Shown piece by piece: positions 8,601 through 17,154 of a stretch of 64,000 nt of DNA. Every line of letters begins with the position of its first letter. Position 1 is the first letter of the stretch. The position numbers and the translations under genes were made by a program. Under the pieces are notes generated by a model, which had not been told where the DNA came from, searched no databases, and saw only the letters and a list, made by a program, of their open reading frames with translations. The stretch comes from Calothrix anomala FACHB-343. Its GTDB lineage: Bacteria > Cyanobacteriota > Cyanobacteriia > Cyanobacteriales > Nostocaceae. The DNA is taken from NCBI RefSeq assembly GCF_014696435.1, contig NZ_JACJQG010000004.1:1-64000 (forward strand), given 5' to 3'.

Positions 8601-8865
8601 ACAGCATCACTGTGCCGTGCATGGTGAACATACCGTTGTATACAGTACGATCGATGAGGTCTGATTCGGGGGTAATAAGTTCGCCGCGAATCACCATTGC
8701 AAAGATACCGCCCACGAGAAAGAAGATAAATGCGGTTACGAGGTATTGGATACCAATAACTTTATGGTCTGTACTAAAGCTAAAGTATCGCTTCCAATCA
8801 CCTGGGGATTCGTGTTGAGGCTTGCCACTAGGAAGGGTGACGCCTTCAATTGAGATATTTGTCAT
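8548..8865 (-). pseudogene. coxA: coxA (ctaD) N-terminal fragment, interrupted
   Basis: Only the first 105 codons are present, of about 550 expected for the catalytic subunit I of a haem-copper oxidase. The start (MTNISIEGV) is preceded by AAGGAC and lies 14 bp after coxB. The residues SPGDWKRYFSFSTDHKVIG, the first transmembrane segment (IQYLVTAFIFFLVGGIFAM) and YNGMFTMHGTVMLFLW, which carries the first haem-ligand His, are intact. After FPS the sequence departs from the family and ends at a TAA. None of the later helices or copper-ligand histidines occur elsewhere in the window. The gene is either a permanent remnant or, more interestingly, a gene restored by excision of the neighbouring element. 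Confidence 0.85.
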
Positions 8866-8879
8866 CGGTTCTTGTCCTT

Positions 8880-9821
8880 TCAACCAGGATAGTTGACTAG
8901 TGGGGCTGACCCAGGTGCGACAGTAGCCCAACCAGTTTTAACTGATTGACTAGCGGCTTGGGCATACTCGTAAGCTGCTTGATTTTTTGCGGGTGCAAGT
9001 TTGTTGGTTGCAGCTTGGGCTAGCCATTGCTGGTATTGTTCGGGAGATTCAACTACCACATCTGCGTACATGGTTGCAAAGTATGTACCGCTATATTGAG
9101 AATCGGTGAGTTGGTACTTACCTGGGCGAATGGGTGTAAATTCAAAGTCAATGTTGTGGTTGGGAATGATGTCTTGCTTGAGGCGAAATGCGGGAATATA
9201 GAAGCCGTGAAGCACATCTTCGGATTTTAATGCCAAACGGATACGGCGATCGCTTGGCAGATGTAGTTCGCTACTGGTAACATCTGTTTCTGGATAGTGG
9301 AAGACCCATGCCCATTGTTTGGCAATTACGTCTATTTTTTCCACTGGTGCGGTTACAGCCTTTACTGGGGCATTTTTATCTTTAGGTGCTGCATAGGCTG
9401 ATTCCATACCTACAGGATTATGCAGGTGTACCAATGCCATTGGCCCTTGAATCCCCATTTGTTCGTAGATTTGGTAGCTGTAACTGGCAATCCAAAATAC
9501 TAAGAGGATGGGAATGGCTGTCCAAACTACTTCTAGGGTAATATTACCTTCAATTGGCGGGCCGTCGCTGTAATCACCCTTTGGTGCCCGATGGAAAAGA
9601 ATCGAATACATGAGAGTAGCAGTCACTCCCAAAAAGATAAAGGCACCTAAGGTAACTAAGAAGCTGATTAAATCATCGATGAGGATAGATTCAGCCGCAG
9701 CTTGTGGAGGAAGCCAGGTATAAGCCTGCTTTCCAATCCAGAAACTGATAGCAGTGATGATGGCGATCGCGATCGCGACTGCTATTAGTGCGAAAATATT
9801 GAATGTCTTCTGGGATTTCAT
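8880..9821 (-). CDS. coxB: Cytochrome oxidase subunit II without CuA (ARTO type)
   Basis: This 313-residue subunit II has two transmembrane segments (about 10-30 and 48-72) followed by a periplasmic/lumenal cupredoxin domain. The motifs LEVVWTAIPILLVFWIA and KQWAWVFHYPE are typical of CoxB. The CuA loop is altered: at the positions of C-x3-C-x3-H-x2-M it reads D240...S244...F248...M251, so both cysteines and one His are lost. This is the signature of cyanobacterial alternative oxidases (ARTO, cox3 in Anabaena), which probably take electrons from quinol rather than a cytochrome c. It lies in one minus-strand operon after two DUF2231 genes. Confidence 0.88.
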   Translation of the reverse strand: MKSQKTFNIFALIAVAIAIAIITAISFWIGKQAYTWLPPQAAAESILIDDLISFLVTLGAFIFLGVTATLMYSILFHRAPKGDYSDGPPIEGNITLEVVWTAIPILLVFWIASYSYQIYEQMGIQGPMALVHLHNPVGMESAYAAPKDKNAPVKAVTAPVEKIDVIAKQWAWVFHYPETDVTSSELHLPSDRRIRLALKSEDVLHGFYIPAFRLKQDIIPNHNIDFEFTPIRPGKYQLTDSQYSGTYFATMYADVVVESPEQYQQWLAQAATNKLAPAKNQAAYEYAQAASQSVKTGWATVAPGSAPLVNYPG

Positions 9822-9842
9822 GATCTATGAGGCGTTAATCGT

Positions 9843-9920
9843 TGGTCAAGAGTCAATAGTCAAGAGTCAATAGTCAAAATGCATTACTTTGGACTGTGGA
9901 CTTTTGACTTTGGACTCTGC
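9843..9920. repeat. Heptamer repeats forming an inverted repeat
   Basis: Direct repeats of the type GTCAA(G/T)A on the left face GACT(T/G)TGGACT-type copies on the right, so the segment can fold back on itself. It sits between the oxidase genes within the operon and resembles the (AAGTCAA)n repeats at 43110-43170 and inside the PKS gene. Confidence 0.6.
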
Positions 9921-9929
9921 AAAGCATAA

Positions 9930-10535
9930 CTACTTAAACGCTGTGTTTAGGTCTTGGCCTAATCGCAACAATTTATCTGCTGTGTTGTGGACGCCAAATT
10001 CGGCGGCTAGTTGTGCGCCTAAAGTGCCGTGAAGATACAAGATAAACATGACTACGACACCTGTTAACAGATAGCGCCATTGCACTTGTTTCTCTTCATC
10101 CCGGCGAGTAATAAAGCGCTGGTATCCTCTCCAAACTGTCATACCAATCATGATTGCTAGTAACAACACACCACCGACACCATGCCAAATCATGGTATCT
10201 ATGGCGGGTAATCCCCAAGCGCTTTTCACATCAGCTGGTGGTTGTGCTAGCAACATTTCGTAAAAGCCAGCAGCGACTGTAAAAAAGGTAATGGTAGATG
10301 CGGCTACCATGTTGTACCAGCCAACATCAAATAGGTTATTACGTTCAACAGAAATAGCGAAAAATTTAAAGACCCATTTTTGGAAGGGAAACAGCGCCCC
10401 AACGATATCAAAGGTAATCCCAATGATGAATAAACCTAAAGTTAGATGGACTAAGTTGGGATGAACTGGAATACTGTAAGGTAAGCCGTTTGGGCCGAGT
10501 TGCCCGCTAAATTGGTTAATTAGTTCTGAGTTCAT
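9930..10535 (-). CDS. DUF2231 membrane protein of the ARTO operon, second
   Basis: This 201-residue protein has four predicted membrane segments. It starts with a conserved P-x-H-P-x-x-V-H-x-T region followed by helices with well-placed His residues, as in DUF2231 proteins that may bind haem. The start codon overlaps the stop of the upstream DUF2231 gene by 4 bp (ATGA). Paired genes of this kind are known ahead of coxB in cox3-type operons of heterocystous cyanobacteria. A role as an electron-input or assembly partner of the oxidase is inferred from position. Confidence 0.75.
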   Translation of the reverse strand: MNSELINQFSGQLGPNGLPYSIPVHPNLVHLTLGLFIIGITFDIVGALFPFQKWVFKFFAISVERNNLFDVGWYNMVAASTITFFTVAAGFYEMLLAQPPADVKSAWGLPAIDTMIWHGVGGVLLLAIMIGMTVWRGYQRFITRRDEEKQVQWRYLLTGVVVMFILYLHGTLGAQLAAEFGVHNTADKLLRLGQDLNTAFK

Positions 10536-11032
10536 GGCAAAAGACCGTCTCTGAGTGCTTCAACAACTGGTACTGTATGCAGTCCATATACCCAAACCAG
10601 TTCATCTCCCAGGTATACTTGCAAGCCAACTATTGCGGTTAAAATCGCCCCAGCACCGAGATAATAAATTGTTAATCTCTGAGGGTCGCGGGCACGAATT
10701 ACGTAGCGCCAAGCGGTAATGGCGGCAATAATTCCTGATAGTGACCAGCCAATCAGTGTATGGACGTTGAGAACTGATTTAGCTGCTTCATAAGGATGGG
10801 CTAAACCTGCTTCAAATTGACCAAAAATGATGGCAACAAAGATGGAAATTGTCGCAATGAGCATATTCCACCAACTTACCTCATATAGGCGAAAGTTGCG
10901 CGTAAAATAGCCAATTACATCACAACAAAAGGCGAATAGCACCATCGCAATGACAAAGTGAACTACGATTGGATGGAGCGTATCCGGATAGGGTAAATTG
11001 TGGTCATTCAAATTTGTTAGATAATCAAACAC
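10532..11032 (-). CDS. DUF2231 membrane protein of the ARTO operon, first
   Basis: This 166-residue protein is the first gene of the minus-strand oxidase operon. It has four hydrophobic helices and the DUF2231 start motif YPDTLHPIVVHFVIAMVLFA, in which two His residues are possible haem ligands. It is related to the following gene but shorter. A long non-coding region upstream, about 800 bp to the next gene, suggests that the operon promoter lies there. Confidence 0.75.
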   Translation of the reverse strand: MFDYLTNLNDHNLPYPDTLHPIVVHFVIAMVLFAFCCDVIGYFTRNFRLYEVSWWNMLIATISIFVAIIFGQFEAGLAHPYEAAKSVLNVHTLIGWSLSGIIAAITAWRYVIRARDPQRLTIYYLGAGAILTAIVGLQVYLGDELVWVYGLHTVPVVEALRDGLLP

Positions 11033-11845
11033 GGCATTCTCCTAGTCATATTTGCTTAACCTCAAACAAACTCGCACGATTGACACTCAAGAGCTTTAAC
11101 CACAATTTTTCTACCATTACCGGAATATAGAATTACATATATTTGGGGCGATATCCGGTTGTTTAAATATTAGGTTAGTGGTAGAGGAACTGAGTGCTGG
11201 AGTTCAATCGTGAGTTTGGGATTTTAGTCTTGATTCATTGGTTCATGGGGATTTTTTGAGATAACGGCTCTTGATGTTCACCAAAGAAAATCGCCGTTTT
11301 CTCTTTGATTAATTAAACCTATCTATTAGCTTAAGGATTTTTTTACTAGTTGTCAAAACAGTGAAAATAAAAATCTTTGGAGTAGTTTTTTTATCAAAAA
11401 GTTGTTTTGTGATATGTAGCGCAACTAGCAGCTTGATAAAACTTAAATGTAACTATCAAAAAAATTGTTTAATTGCGCACAATTTAATATTATTAATTTG
11501 TGATTTTGAGTACAAAAGCTTTGAAAGAGAGTAATTTATTGCAATTAATGTGCGCAAATGAATCGGCAATATATATGTTGATTATAACTGAGAGAAAATT
11601 CTGCAAATGCGGTTAATTATAGGATGTGATATTAAGCTTTTACAATTTATCGCCACCTGTAGAGAAATAATATATCTGAAGATAGGATTATTTAGCAATA
11701 AATAAAAAGTGCGATCGCGCGCTGCTATAATTTTATTCCCCACTAGGGGATGTAAGCAGTTAATAGGCAAATCTTCAACCAAAATCGGAATAAGCTTCTT
11801 CCAGCTACCTGTATGATGAAAACAACTCATCACCGGGAAAACAAC
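11033..11845. other. Non-coding region upstream of oxidase and CRISPR operons
   Basis: This AT-rich divergent region is not crowded by convincing reading frames. Reading toward the oxidase operon there are two CCGG-centred sites, CCGGAATAT (11120-11128) and ATATCCGG (11151-11158), which form a near-perfect inverted repeat. On the minus strand the first reads TTCCGG, loosely like the TCCGGA element of early heterocyst promoters. No GTA-N8-TAC NtcA site was found near the gene by eye. The right half holds a palindrome, CCCCACTAGGGG, near 11738. Confidence 0.45.
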
Positions 11846-12151
11846 ATGACTACTTACAAAATCAACTTCCAAGATGGGGTTTTACGAGTTAATTTTGGCG
11901 AACCTTCCCAAAATGACCAAATTGTCAAAGATGCAGCCGCGCGACTAGAGGAAATGGCTAACGCTGGGGAATTGCAAGGAGGTTCGTTATTAAAAATTAA
12001 CGGGCCCATCTCCATACCTGTAGCGTTTGTTTTAGCACACAAACTTGCCCATATTTACGGTGCAGTTGGTTTTTTCGATCCTAAGATTGGTAAATATGTG
12101 ATTTCTATCACACACAATCCCGCGTATAAATTAGGAGACTTGGTTGATTGA
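11846..12151 (+). CDS. csx3: Csx3, CRISPR ring nuclease family
   Basis: This 101-residue protein matches Csx3/Crn3. It has GPISIPVAFVLAHKLAH, then YGAVGFFDPKIGKYV and a terminal HNPAYKLGDL. Csx3 is known to bind and cleave cyclic tetra-adenylate, switching off the type III CRISPR signal. The ATG at 11846 is preferred because GGGA lies about 10 bp before it; another in-frame ATG at 11813 would add 11 residues unlike the family. It is the first gene of a plus-strand run that continues with cas10, 150 bp downstream. Confidence 0.85.
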   Translation: MTTYKINFQDGVLRVNFGEPSQNDQIVKDAAARLEEMANAGELQGGSLLKINGPISIPVAFVLAHKLAHIYGAVGFFDPKIGKYVISITHNPAYKLGDLVD

Positions 12152-12301
12152 GTAGCCAATTTAACTCTCTGCTGTTGCATAAATTTGGGGATTTACGGTG
12201 ATGATACAGGGGGAGTAGTCGCATTTAAGCAAATTCACCCATGAGATGTATGCTTGCGTTTCTTGGTGGGGTGTGGTTGAGAATTGCTGGAGTATGTACA
12301 A

Positions 12302-14602
12302 ATGACAACACAGATGGATAAGACAAATTCTATAACAATTGCTATTACTTGGTGTTTGGCTTGGGGCGATAAACGCGAACCTCAATATAGCTTGGAAGTG
12401 TTGCGGCAAATGTGTGAGGCTTTGAATGATGGGAAAGAAGTACCTGAAGAAGTTCAGGCGTTAGTGAAGCAAGCGCAGGAATTACAACATTTAGAGTTTC
12501 CAGACACCCTAGAAAAATTAAAGCAATTACCAGAGAAATATCCTCTGCTATGGAATTCTAAAATTGGTTTAGTTTATGGTGGTGCTACTAAGATTAAGCA
12601 ATATGTTTTTGAAGAATCTAAACTCCCCGATATTCGTGGTGCTTCTGGACTTTTAGATAAAATTAACTTGGTTGAATTGCCTGCTTTTTTTAATGTCATC
12701 CCAGAGTCACCTCATTACAATTACAATATTGAATGCAGAGAAATAAAAAGATGGGTTAATGAAAATTTTGATAAAAAGCCCAATTTATCAGATGCTTTAA
12801 TTCCTGAATTGATTATTTATTCAACTGGTGGTAATATCCTTGCTTTTTGTCCAGCAGATTTTGGAGATGATTTAGCTAATGCTATAGAAAAGCGTTATAC
12901 GCAAAGAACCCTCACTGCTAATTCTTGTGCCGTTGGAGAAACTTTTAGAATTTTAGAAACTAGCTTAGGGTTGCTTAGAGATAATATTGAAAAAACATTT
13001 TGGCTGGAAAAATATCAGCAAGAGTATCAAAATAGCATTGTTGAAGCGTATTTCGGCAAAATTGATGATATCTCAAAAATTGAAGAGACATTTATAAAGC
13101 ATAAAAGTTTTAACGAATTAACCACAAAATTAGCAATTCGTTTTAATCAACGCCGTAGTGGAAATTATAGCGAAAACCGTCCGACTCGTCGCTATCCGCC
13201 AATGTTTGAAACTCATCCTTACCTCAGAAGAGATGAAGGTGAGAAACGTTCTGCTATTGCTCATATACATCAACTAATTGGTAAACCTCATCTTTCTGAA
13301 AGTGTAATTTATAAACGCAGAATCGGCGATAGAGCAAAAACTGGGATTTCTGAAACACCCAAATGGTATCAAGATACTGGGTTAGAATGGGAACCGGGAA
13401 TAATTGAAAGTTGGCTCGATAAATTTGAGTATTTTTTGCATAATAATTCCGAACAACGGCAGAAATATTATGGTAGTCAAAATGCTCAGACTAAAGAAAT
13501 TAAAATTGCCCAATCTTTAACTCATTTGGGTAAAGTAAGCAATAACTATGTAGCATATATATATGCAGATGGTAATAACATGGGTGGTTTTATTCAAAAC
13601 ATCCGCACACCGCAAGAATATCAAGAATTTAGCCAAGATGTGGAAAATGCCACAAAATATGCTGTTTATCAAGCTTTAGCATACAATCTGCATCCGCGTG
13701 AAATTAAAGGTATCAGTGAAGCAGAATCAAAAGTTAAAGATGGAGATTTAATTCATCCATTTGAGATTATTACCATTGGCGGTGATGACATTTTCTTGAT
13801 AGTACCAGCAGATAAAGCTTTACAGATTGCTAAGATGATAGGTGAGCAATTTGAAAACATACTTTTAGAGAAAGTCAAAATATCAGGTGTAAAAATCAAA
13901 GGCAAATATAAGGTAGATAATAATCTGCTAGTTGCTAATAAACACCATCGCTTTGCTGAAACGATATCTGAAGAGGCTCAATGTAAACTTAGTATGTCTA
14001 CTGGTGTATTGATTACTGCTTACAATACGCCAATTTACTATGCAGAAGATTTGACAAACCAGTTGATGAAATCTGCAAAAAAATATGCTAAGTCTCTCAA
14101 AGAAAATGGCTATTATGGTGGAACGATAGATTTCTTTACTATGAAATCAGTCACAATGATTTCATCAAATATCGAAGAATTTCGCAAACAAGCATTAACT
14201 ATTGATAACAGAGGTGCAAAACTTAAGCTTTACTCTGCACCTTATACAATACCAGAACTAGATAAATTTTTGAAATCTATTTACGCACTGCAAAAAGCTG
14301 AATTTCCTAAATCACAACTTTATCAAATTCGTGGTTTTCTAGAACGAGGTAAGCGAACTGCTAGTTTAAATTATTACTATTTTCGTCACCGACTGAAAAA
14401 AGGACAAGATGCACTGAAAGCCGACTTTGAAGATAAATGGTGTCCAGCTAAAACCAACAAAGGTAATATTGCACCTTGGATGTACGACTTAAAAGAAGAA
14501 ACCTATGAAACTATCTGGCGAGAAATTGTAGATTTGTTTGATTTAATTAGATTTTCAGATACCGAATCTCCACAAACATCACATCAGGAGATTGCACGAT
14601 GA
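12302..14602 (+). CDS. cas10: Cas10, type III-D, without HD domain
   Basis: This 766-residue large subunit of a type III effector complex would synthesise cyclic oligoadenylates when target RNA is bound. It has a first palm-like region (LVYGGATKIKQYVFEES...GASGLLD) and a second palm with the intact nucleotidyl-cyclase motif GGDD at about residues 493-496, in the context FEIITIGGDDIFLI. No N-terminal HD nuclease motif is seen, so the DNase activity of many Cas10 proteins is probably absent. The ATG at 12302 follows TGGAGT at a good distance; a TTG at 12284 would add six residues. The stop overlaps the next start (ATGA). Confidence 0.85.
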   Translation: MTTQMDKTNSITIAITWCLAWGDKREPQYSLEVLRQMCEALNDGKEVPEEVQALVKQAQELQHLEFPDTLEKLKQLPEKYPLLWNSKIGLVYGGATKIKQYVFEESKLPDIRGASGLLDKINLVELPAFFNVIPESPHYNYNIECREIKRWVNENFDKKPNLSDALIPELIIYSTGGNILAFCPADFGDDLANAIEKRYTQRTLTANSCAVGETFRILETSLGLLRDNIEKTFWLEKYQQEYQNSIVEAYFGKIDDISKIEETFIKHKSFNELTTKLAIRFNQRRSGNYSENRPTRRYPPMFETHPYLRRDEGEKRSAIAHIHQLIGKPHLSESVIYKRRIGDRAKTGISETPKWYQDTGLEWEPGIIESWLDKFEYFLHNNSEQRQKYYGSQNAQTKEIKIAQSLTHLGKVSNNYVAYIYADGNNMGGFIQNIRTPQEYQEFSQDVENATKYAVYQALAYNLHPREIKGISEAESKVKDGDLIHPFEIITIGGDDIFLIVPADKALQIAKMIGEQFENILLEKVKISGVKIKGKYKVDNNLLVANKHHRFAETISEEAQCKLSMSTGVLITAYNTPIYYAEDLTNQLMKSAKKYAKSLKENGYYGGTIDFFTMKSVTMISSNIEEFRKQALTIDNRGAKLKLYSAPYTIPELDKFLKSIYALQKAEFPKSQLYQIRGFLERGKRTASLNYYYFRHRLKKGQDALKADFEDKWCPAKTNKGNIAPWMYDLKEETYETIWREIVDLFDLIRFSDTESPQTSHQEIAR

Positions 14603-15339
14603 TAAAACTTCAAGCTTTATTAGATAATAATAAACCTAATCAAGTTGAAACCTTCACCATTACCGCCATAATTGACTCAGCATTATGTGTAGGTGCGGGA
14701 GGTTCTTCTGGTTCCTTAGCAGATAAACCGATTATCAGAAATTCACAACGTAATTTACTAATTCCTGGTTCACAGATAAAAGGCCGTGTACGTCATGAAT
14801 GTGAAAAATTACTGCGTGGTTTAAGATGGGAAATTTCTGAATCTCCTCATGCAGGAAAAATGGTTATTCGTAGAGATAATGCACCTTCTACATTTAATCG
14901 TGATGAATACAAAATTACCGGATATGAAAATACATATCACTGTTTAATCAGTCAAATTTTTGGCGATCCAGTTTTACCTTCACGGGTAATTTTTGACGAT
15001 TTAGTATGTACAGAAGAACCTGAAAATCTACCTGAAGTCTTGCGTCCTGGTGTGACAATTAATCGCCGTCGTCGCACCGCAGAAGAGCAAAAGCTTTATT
15101 TTCTAGAAACCTCACCCGCAAATGCAAAACTTCGGTTTCAGGGAGAAATTCACATTCAACCTAGCTTAACACCTGAACGACCAGATTATGCCAAATTATT
15201 AATTTGGGCAGGTTTACGACAAATTCATGCATTGGGGGGAAGTAAGTCAGCAGGTTTAGGATGGTTGCATTGGGAATTACCAAATATTGATGTAGGCGCT
15301 GAAGTTTGGCAATTTTTAGCAAAAGGAGAGATTAAATGA
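14599..15339 (+). CDS. Cas7-like RAMP (Csm3-like)
   Basis: This 246-residue RAMP-fold protein is probably a backbone subunit of the type III-D complex that binds crRNA. It has a Gly-rich segment with an Asp (GAGGSSGSLADKP), at the position of the target-RNA cleaving Asp of Csm3. The family motif IPGSQIKGRVRHECE and the late Gly-rich loop LGGSKSAGLGWL follow. It overlaps cas10 by 4 bp upstream and csx10 downstream, so the three are co-translated. Confidence 0.75.
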   Translation: MIKLQALLDNNKPNQVETFTITAIIDSALCVGAGGSSGSLADKPIIRNSQRNLLIPGSQIKGRVRHECEKLLRGLRWEISESPHAGKMVIRRDNAPSTFNRDEYKITGYENTYHCLISQIFGDPVLPSRVIFDDLVCTEEPENLPEVLRPGVTINRRRRTAEEQKLYFLETSPANAKLRFQGEIHIQPSLTPERPDYAKLLIWAGLRQIHALGGSKSAGLGWLHWELPNIDVGAEVWQFLAKGEIK

Positions 15340-16604
15340 AACGTATTCAATTAGAGATTAAGGCGTTATCTCCCTTAGCAATTTCTCGACAAAAACCAGG
15401 CGGTTCGGTAAGTGAATGTGAAGATTATATTCCTGGTAGTGTGATTCGTGGGGCGATTGCGAGTGAAATTTTAAAACAATCTGGTCAAACATTTGCCAAT
15501 CTTAATAAAAATGGTGATGATTTTCAGGCTTTATTTTTAAGTGATGAACCTGCGATTTTTCAAAATGCTTATCCTAATGTTTACAAAATTGATAAAAATA
15601 ATTTTAGAATTGAAGAAGAAGTCAAAATATTACCAGCTACTGCCCTAAGTTCAAAGACAAATCCAGGGTTCACTACAGATGATAAAGGAAATGGTGTTTT
15701 TGATACTCTTTTTGATCGCTTTTGTGCAGATTACTACGGTTATGCATACGAACCAAATTGTCCTACTGATGGAAGTAGAGTAGATTCTCCTGGAATTATT
15801 TTCTATAGTGTATTTAACGATGAATACTATAAAATTTCGTCACAAAAGCGTTTATTAACTAGAGTAGGTATCAATAGAAGACGTGCTACCTCAGAAGAAG
15901 AAATTTTATATAGCATTGAGGTATTAAGTGAATCAGAATCAAGGGGTAAAAATCCAAAGCCAGTCAGTTATTTATCATCTATTATTGTTCCAGATAACTT
16001 ATCAGATTTACTCGGTAAATTTATTGATAAAAATTCATTAAATTTTCGTTTAGGAGGTTCAATTTCACGCGGTTTAGGAAAAATCGAAATTCAGTCTAAT
16101 ATTTTAGAAATTCAAGATAATAGCAGCGAAATCATTAAAGAAAAAATTGAGGTATTTACTCATAAACTCTATACACGTTGGAAAAATCAATGGTCAATTT
16201 TTGGTCAACCACTTCAGGATTTATCAGAAAACCGTCAGTATTTCACATTAAATTTACAAGCAGATACAATCTTAACTGAAAAATGGCAACGTACAACTGT
16301 TATTACTGAAAAAATGTTAAAGGAATTTACAGATGTTGACGATGAATCATTAAAACTGGAAGCAGCTTATAGTAGTTATGACTATCGTTCTGGTTGGAAT
16401 TCTGCGTGGGGTTTAATGAAAGATGTGGAGTTAGTAACTAATAAAGGTTCTGTTTACTTATTTAGCACTACTCAACCAAAAAAATGGTACTTAAATTTAG
16501 CAGAATTAGAGTTGCGAGGAGTCGGGGAAAGAACTTATGAAGGTTTCGGTAAAGTTGAAATTTGTAATGCGTTTCATTTAGTAATGAGAGAGGAGTTTGT
16601 TTAA
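15336..16604 (+). CDS. csx10: Csx10, type III-D Cas5-like RAMP
   Basis: This 422-residue protein carries the marker features of Csx10. It has an N-terminal RAMP strand ALSPLAISRQKPGGSVSE, then EDYIPGSVIRGAIA, and a central Gly-rich loop GGSISRGLGKIEI near residue 245. A C-terminal second half has a GVGERTYEGFGKVEI loop. Csx10 is known as the Cas5-like subunit that defines subtype III-D and probably binds the 5' handle of the crRNA. It overlaps the preceding RAMP gene by 4 bp and touches the next gene. Confidence 0.82.
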   Translation: MKRIQLEIKALSPLAISRQKPGGSVSECEDYIPGSVIRGAIASEILKQSGQTFANLNKNGDDFQALFLSDEPAIFQNAYPNVYKIDKNNFRIEEEVKILPATALSSKTNPGFTTDDKGNGVFDTLFDRFCADYYGYAYEPNCPTDGSRVDSPGIIFYSVFNDEYYKISSQKRLLTRVGINRRRATSEEEILYSIEVLSESESRGKNPKPVSYLSSIIVPDNLSDLLGKFIDKNSLNFRLGGSISRGLGKIEIQSNILEIQDNSSEIIKEKIEVFTHKLYTRWKNQWSIFGQPLQDLSENRQYFTLNLQADTILTEKWQRTTVITEKMLKEFTDVDDESLKLEAAYSSYDYRSGWNSAWGLMKDVELVTNKGSVYLFSTTQPKKWYLNLAELELRGVGERTYEGFGKVEICNAFHLVMREEFV

Positions 16605-16605
16605 T

Positions 16606-17127
16606 ATGGAAGATAATTTAGATTCGTTTTTGCAACATCAGCTTGAATTTAGAATTCAAAAGGCAATTGCGGAGCAAATGGACGATGTTATTGGAAAAAT
16701 TCAAGAATTATCTAAGAAATTTTCTATTGGTACGAAAGATAAGAAATCTCCTTTCAGAAATGTGTTATCTGTTGCAATTAGTTCTACTTCTTCACTGGAA
16801 GAAATTAAAGTTTTTATCAGAACTCAGATTGGTAGGAGTGGAGCAAGCCCTATTTGGAGTACAAAAATAGGTAATGAATTATTTGCAACAGCACTTGTGA
16901 ATGAGATTGACAGCTTGAAAGCCGATACAAGTAATATTGTTAGAAATCTAAGAAGTTCTATCCCAAAAAACAATCCACTAAATAACTATGTCGATAATCC
17001 AGATAATCAGAAAGAGCTTACACAAAAAATTCATCTTAAACTCACTCAACTATACTTAGGCTACCTTGCTAGAGAACATACTGCGTTAGTTGGAGAAGCC
17101 AAATTTAATTCTAATTCTCAAAATTAA
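16606..17127 (+). CDS. Unknown type III-D associated protein
   Basis: This 173-residue, mainly helical protein matches no family I recognise. The ATG at 16606 directly follows the csx10 stop and is preceded by GAGGAG; an in-frame TTG at 16597 is less likely. The N-terminal 50 residues could form a coiled coil. A small helical protein in a type III operon could be a Cas11-like small subunit, but a better Cas11-like candidate lies at 22284, so its role is open. Confidence 0.6.
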   Translation: MEDNLDSFLQHQLEFRIQKAIAEQMDDVIGKIQELSKKFSIGTKDKKSPFRNVLSVAISSTSSLEEIKVFIRTQIGRSGASPIWSTKIGNELFATALVNEIDSLKADTSNIVRNLRSSIPKNNPLNNYVDNPDNQKELTQKIHLKLTQLYLGYLAREHTALVGEAKFNSNSQN

Positions 17128-17154
17128 TAGGTCATATCAAGGAGTAAGTATAAT

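Noticed and set aside
11735-11755. CCCCACTAGGGGAT palindrome as a CRISPR repeat
   Set aside because: Only one copy, without the GAAAC end or a second unit at array spacing.
11582-11872. Minus-strand 96-codon frame before csx3
   Set aside because: Low-complexity AT-rich translation overlapping the csx3 start; no support.
12161-12409. Minus-strand 82-codon frame opposite the cas10 start
   Set aside because: Antisense to the well supported cas10 start region, no recognisable product.
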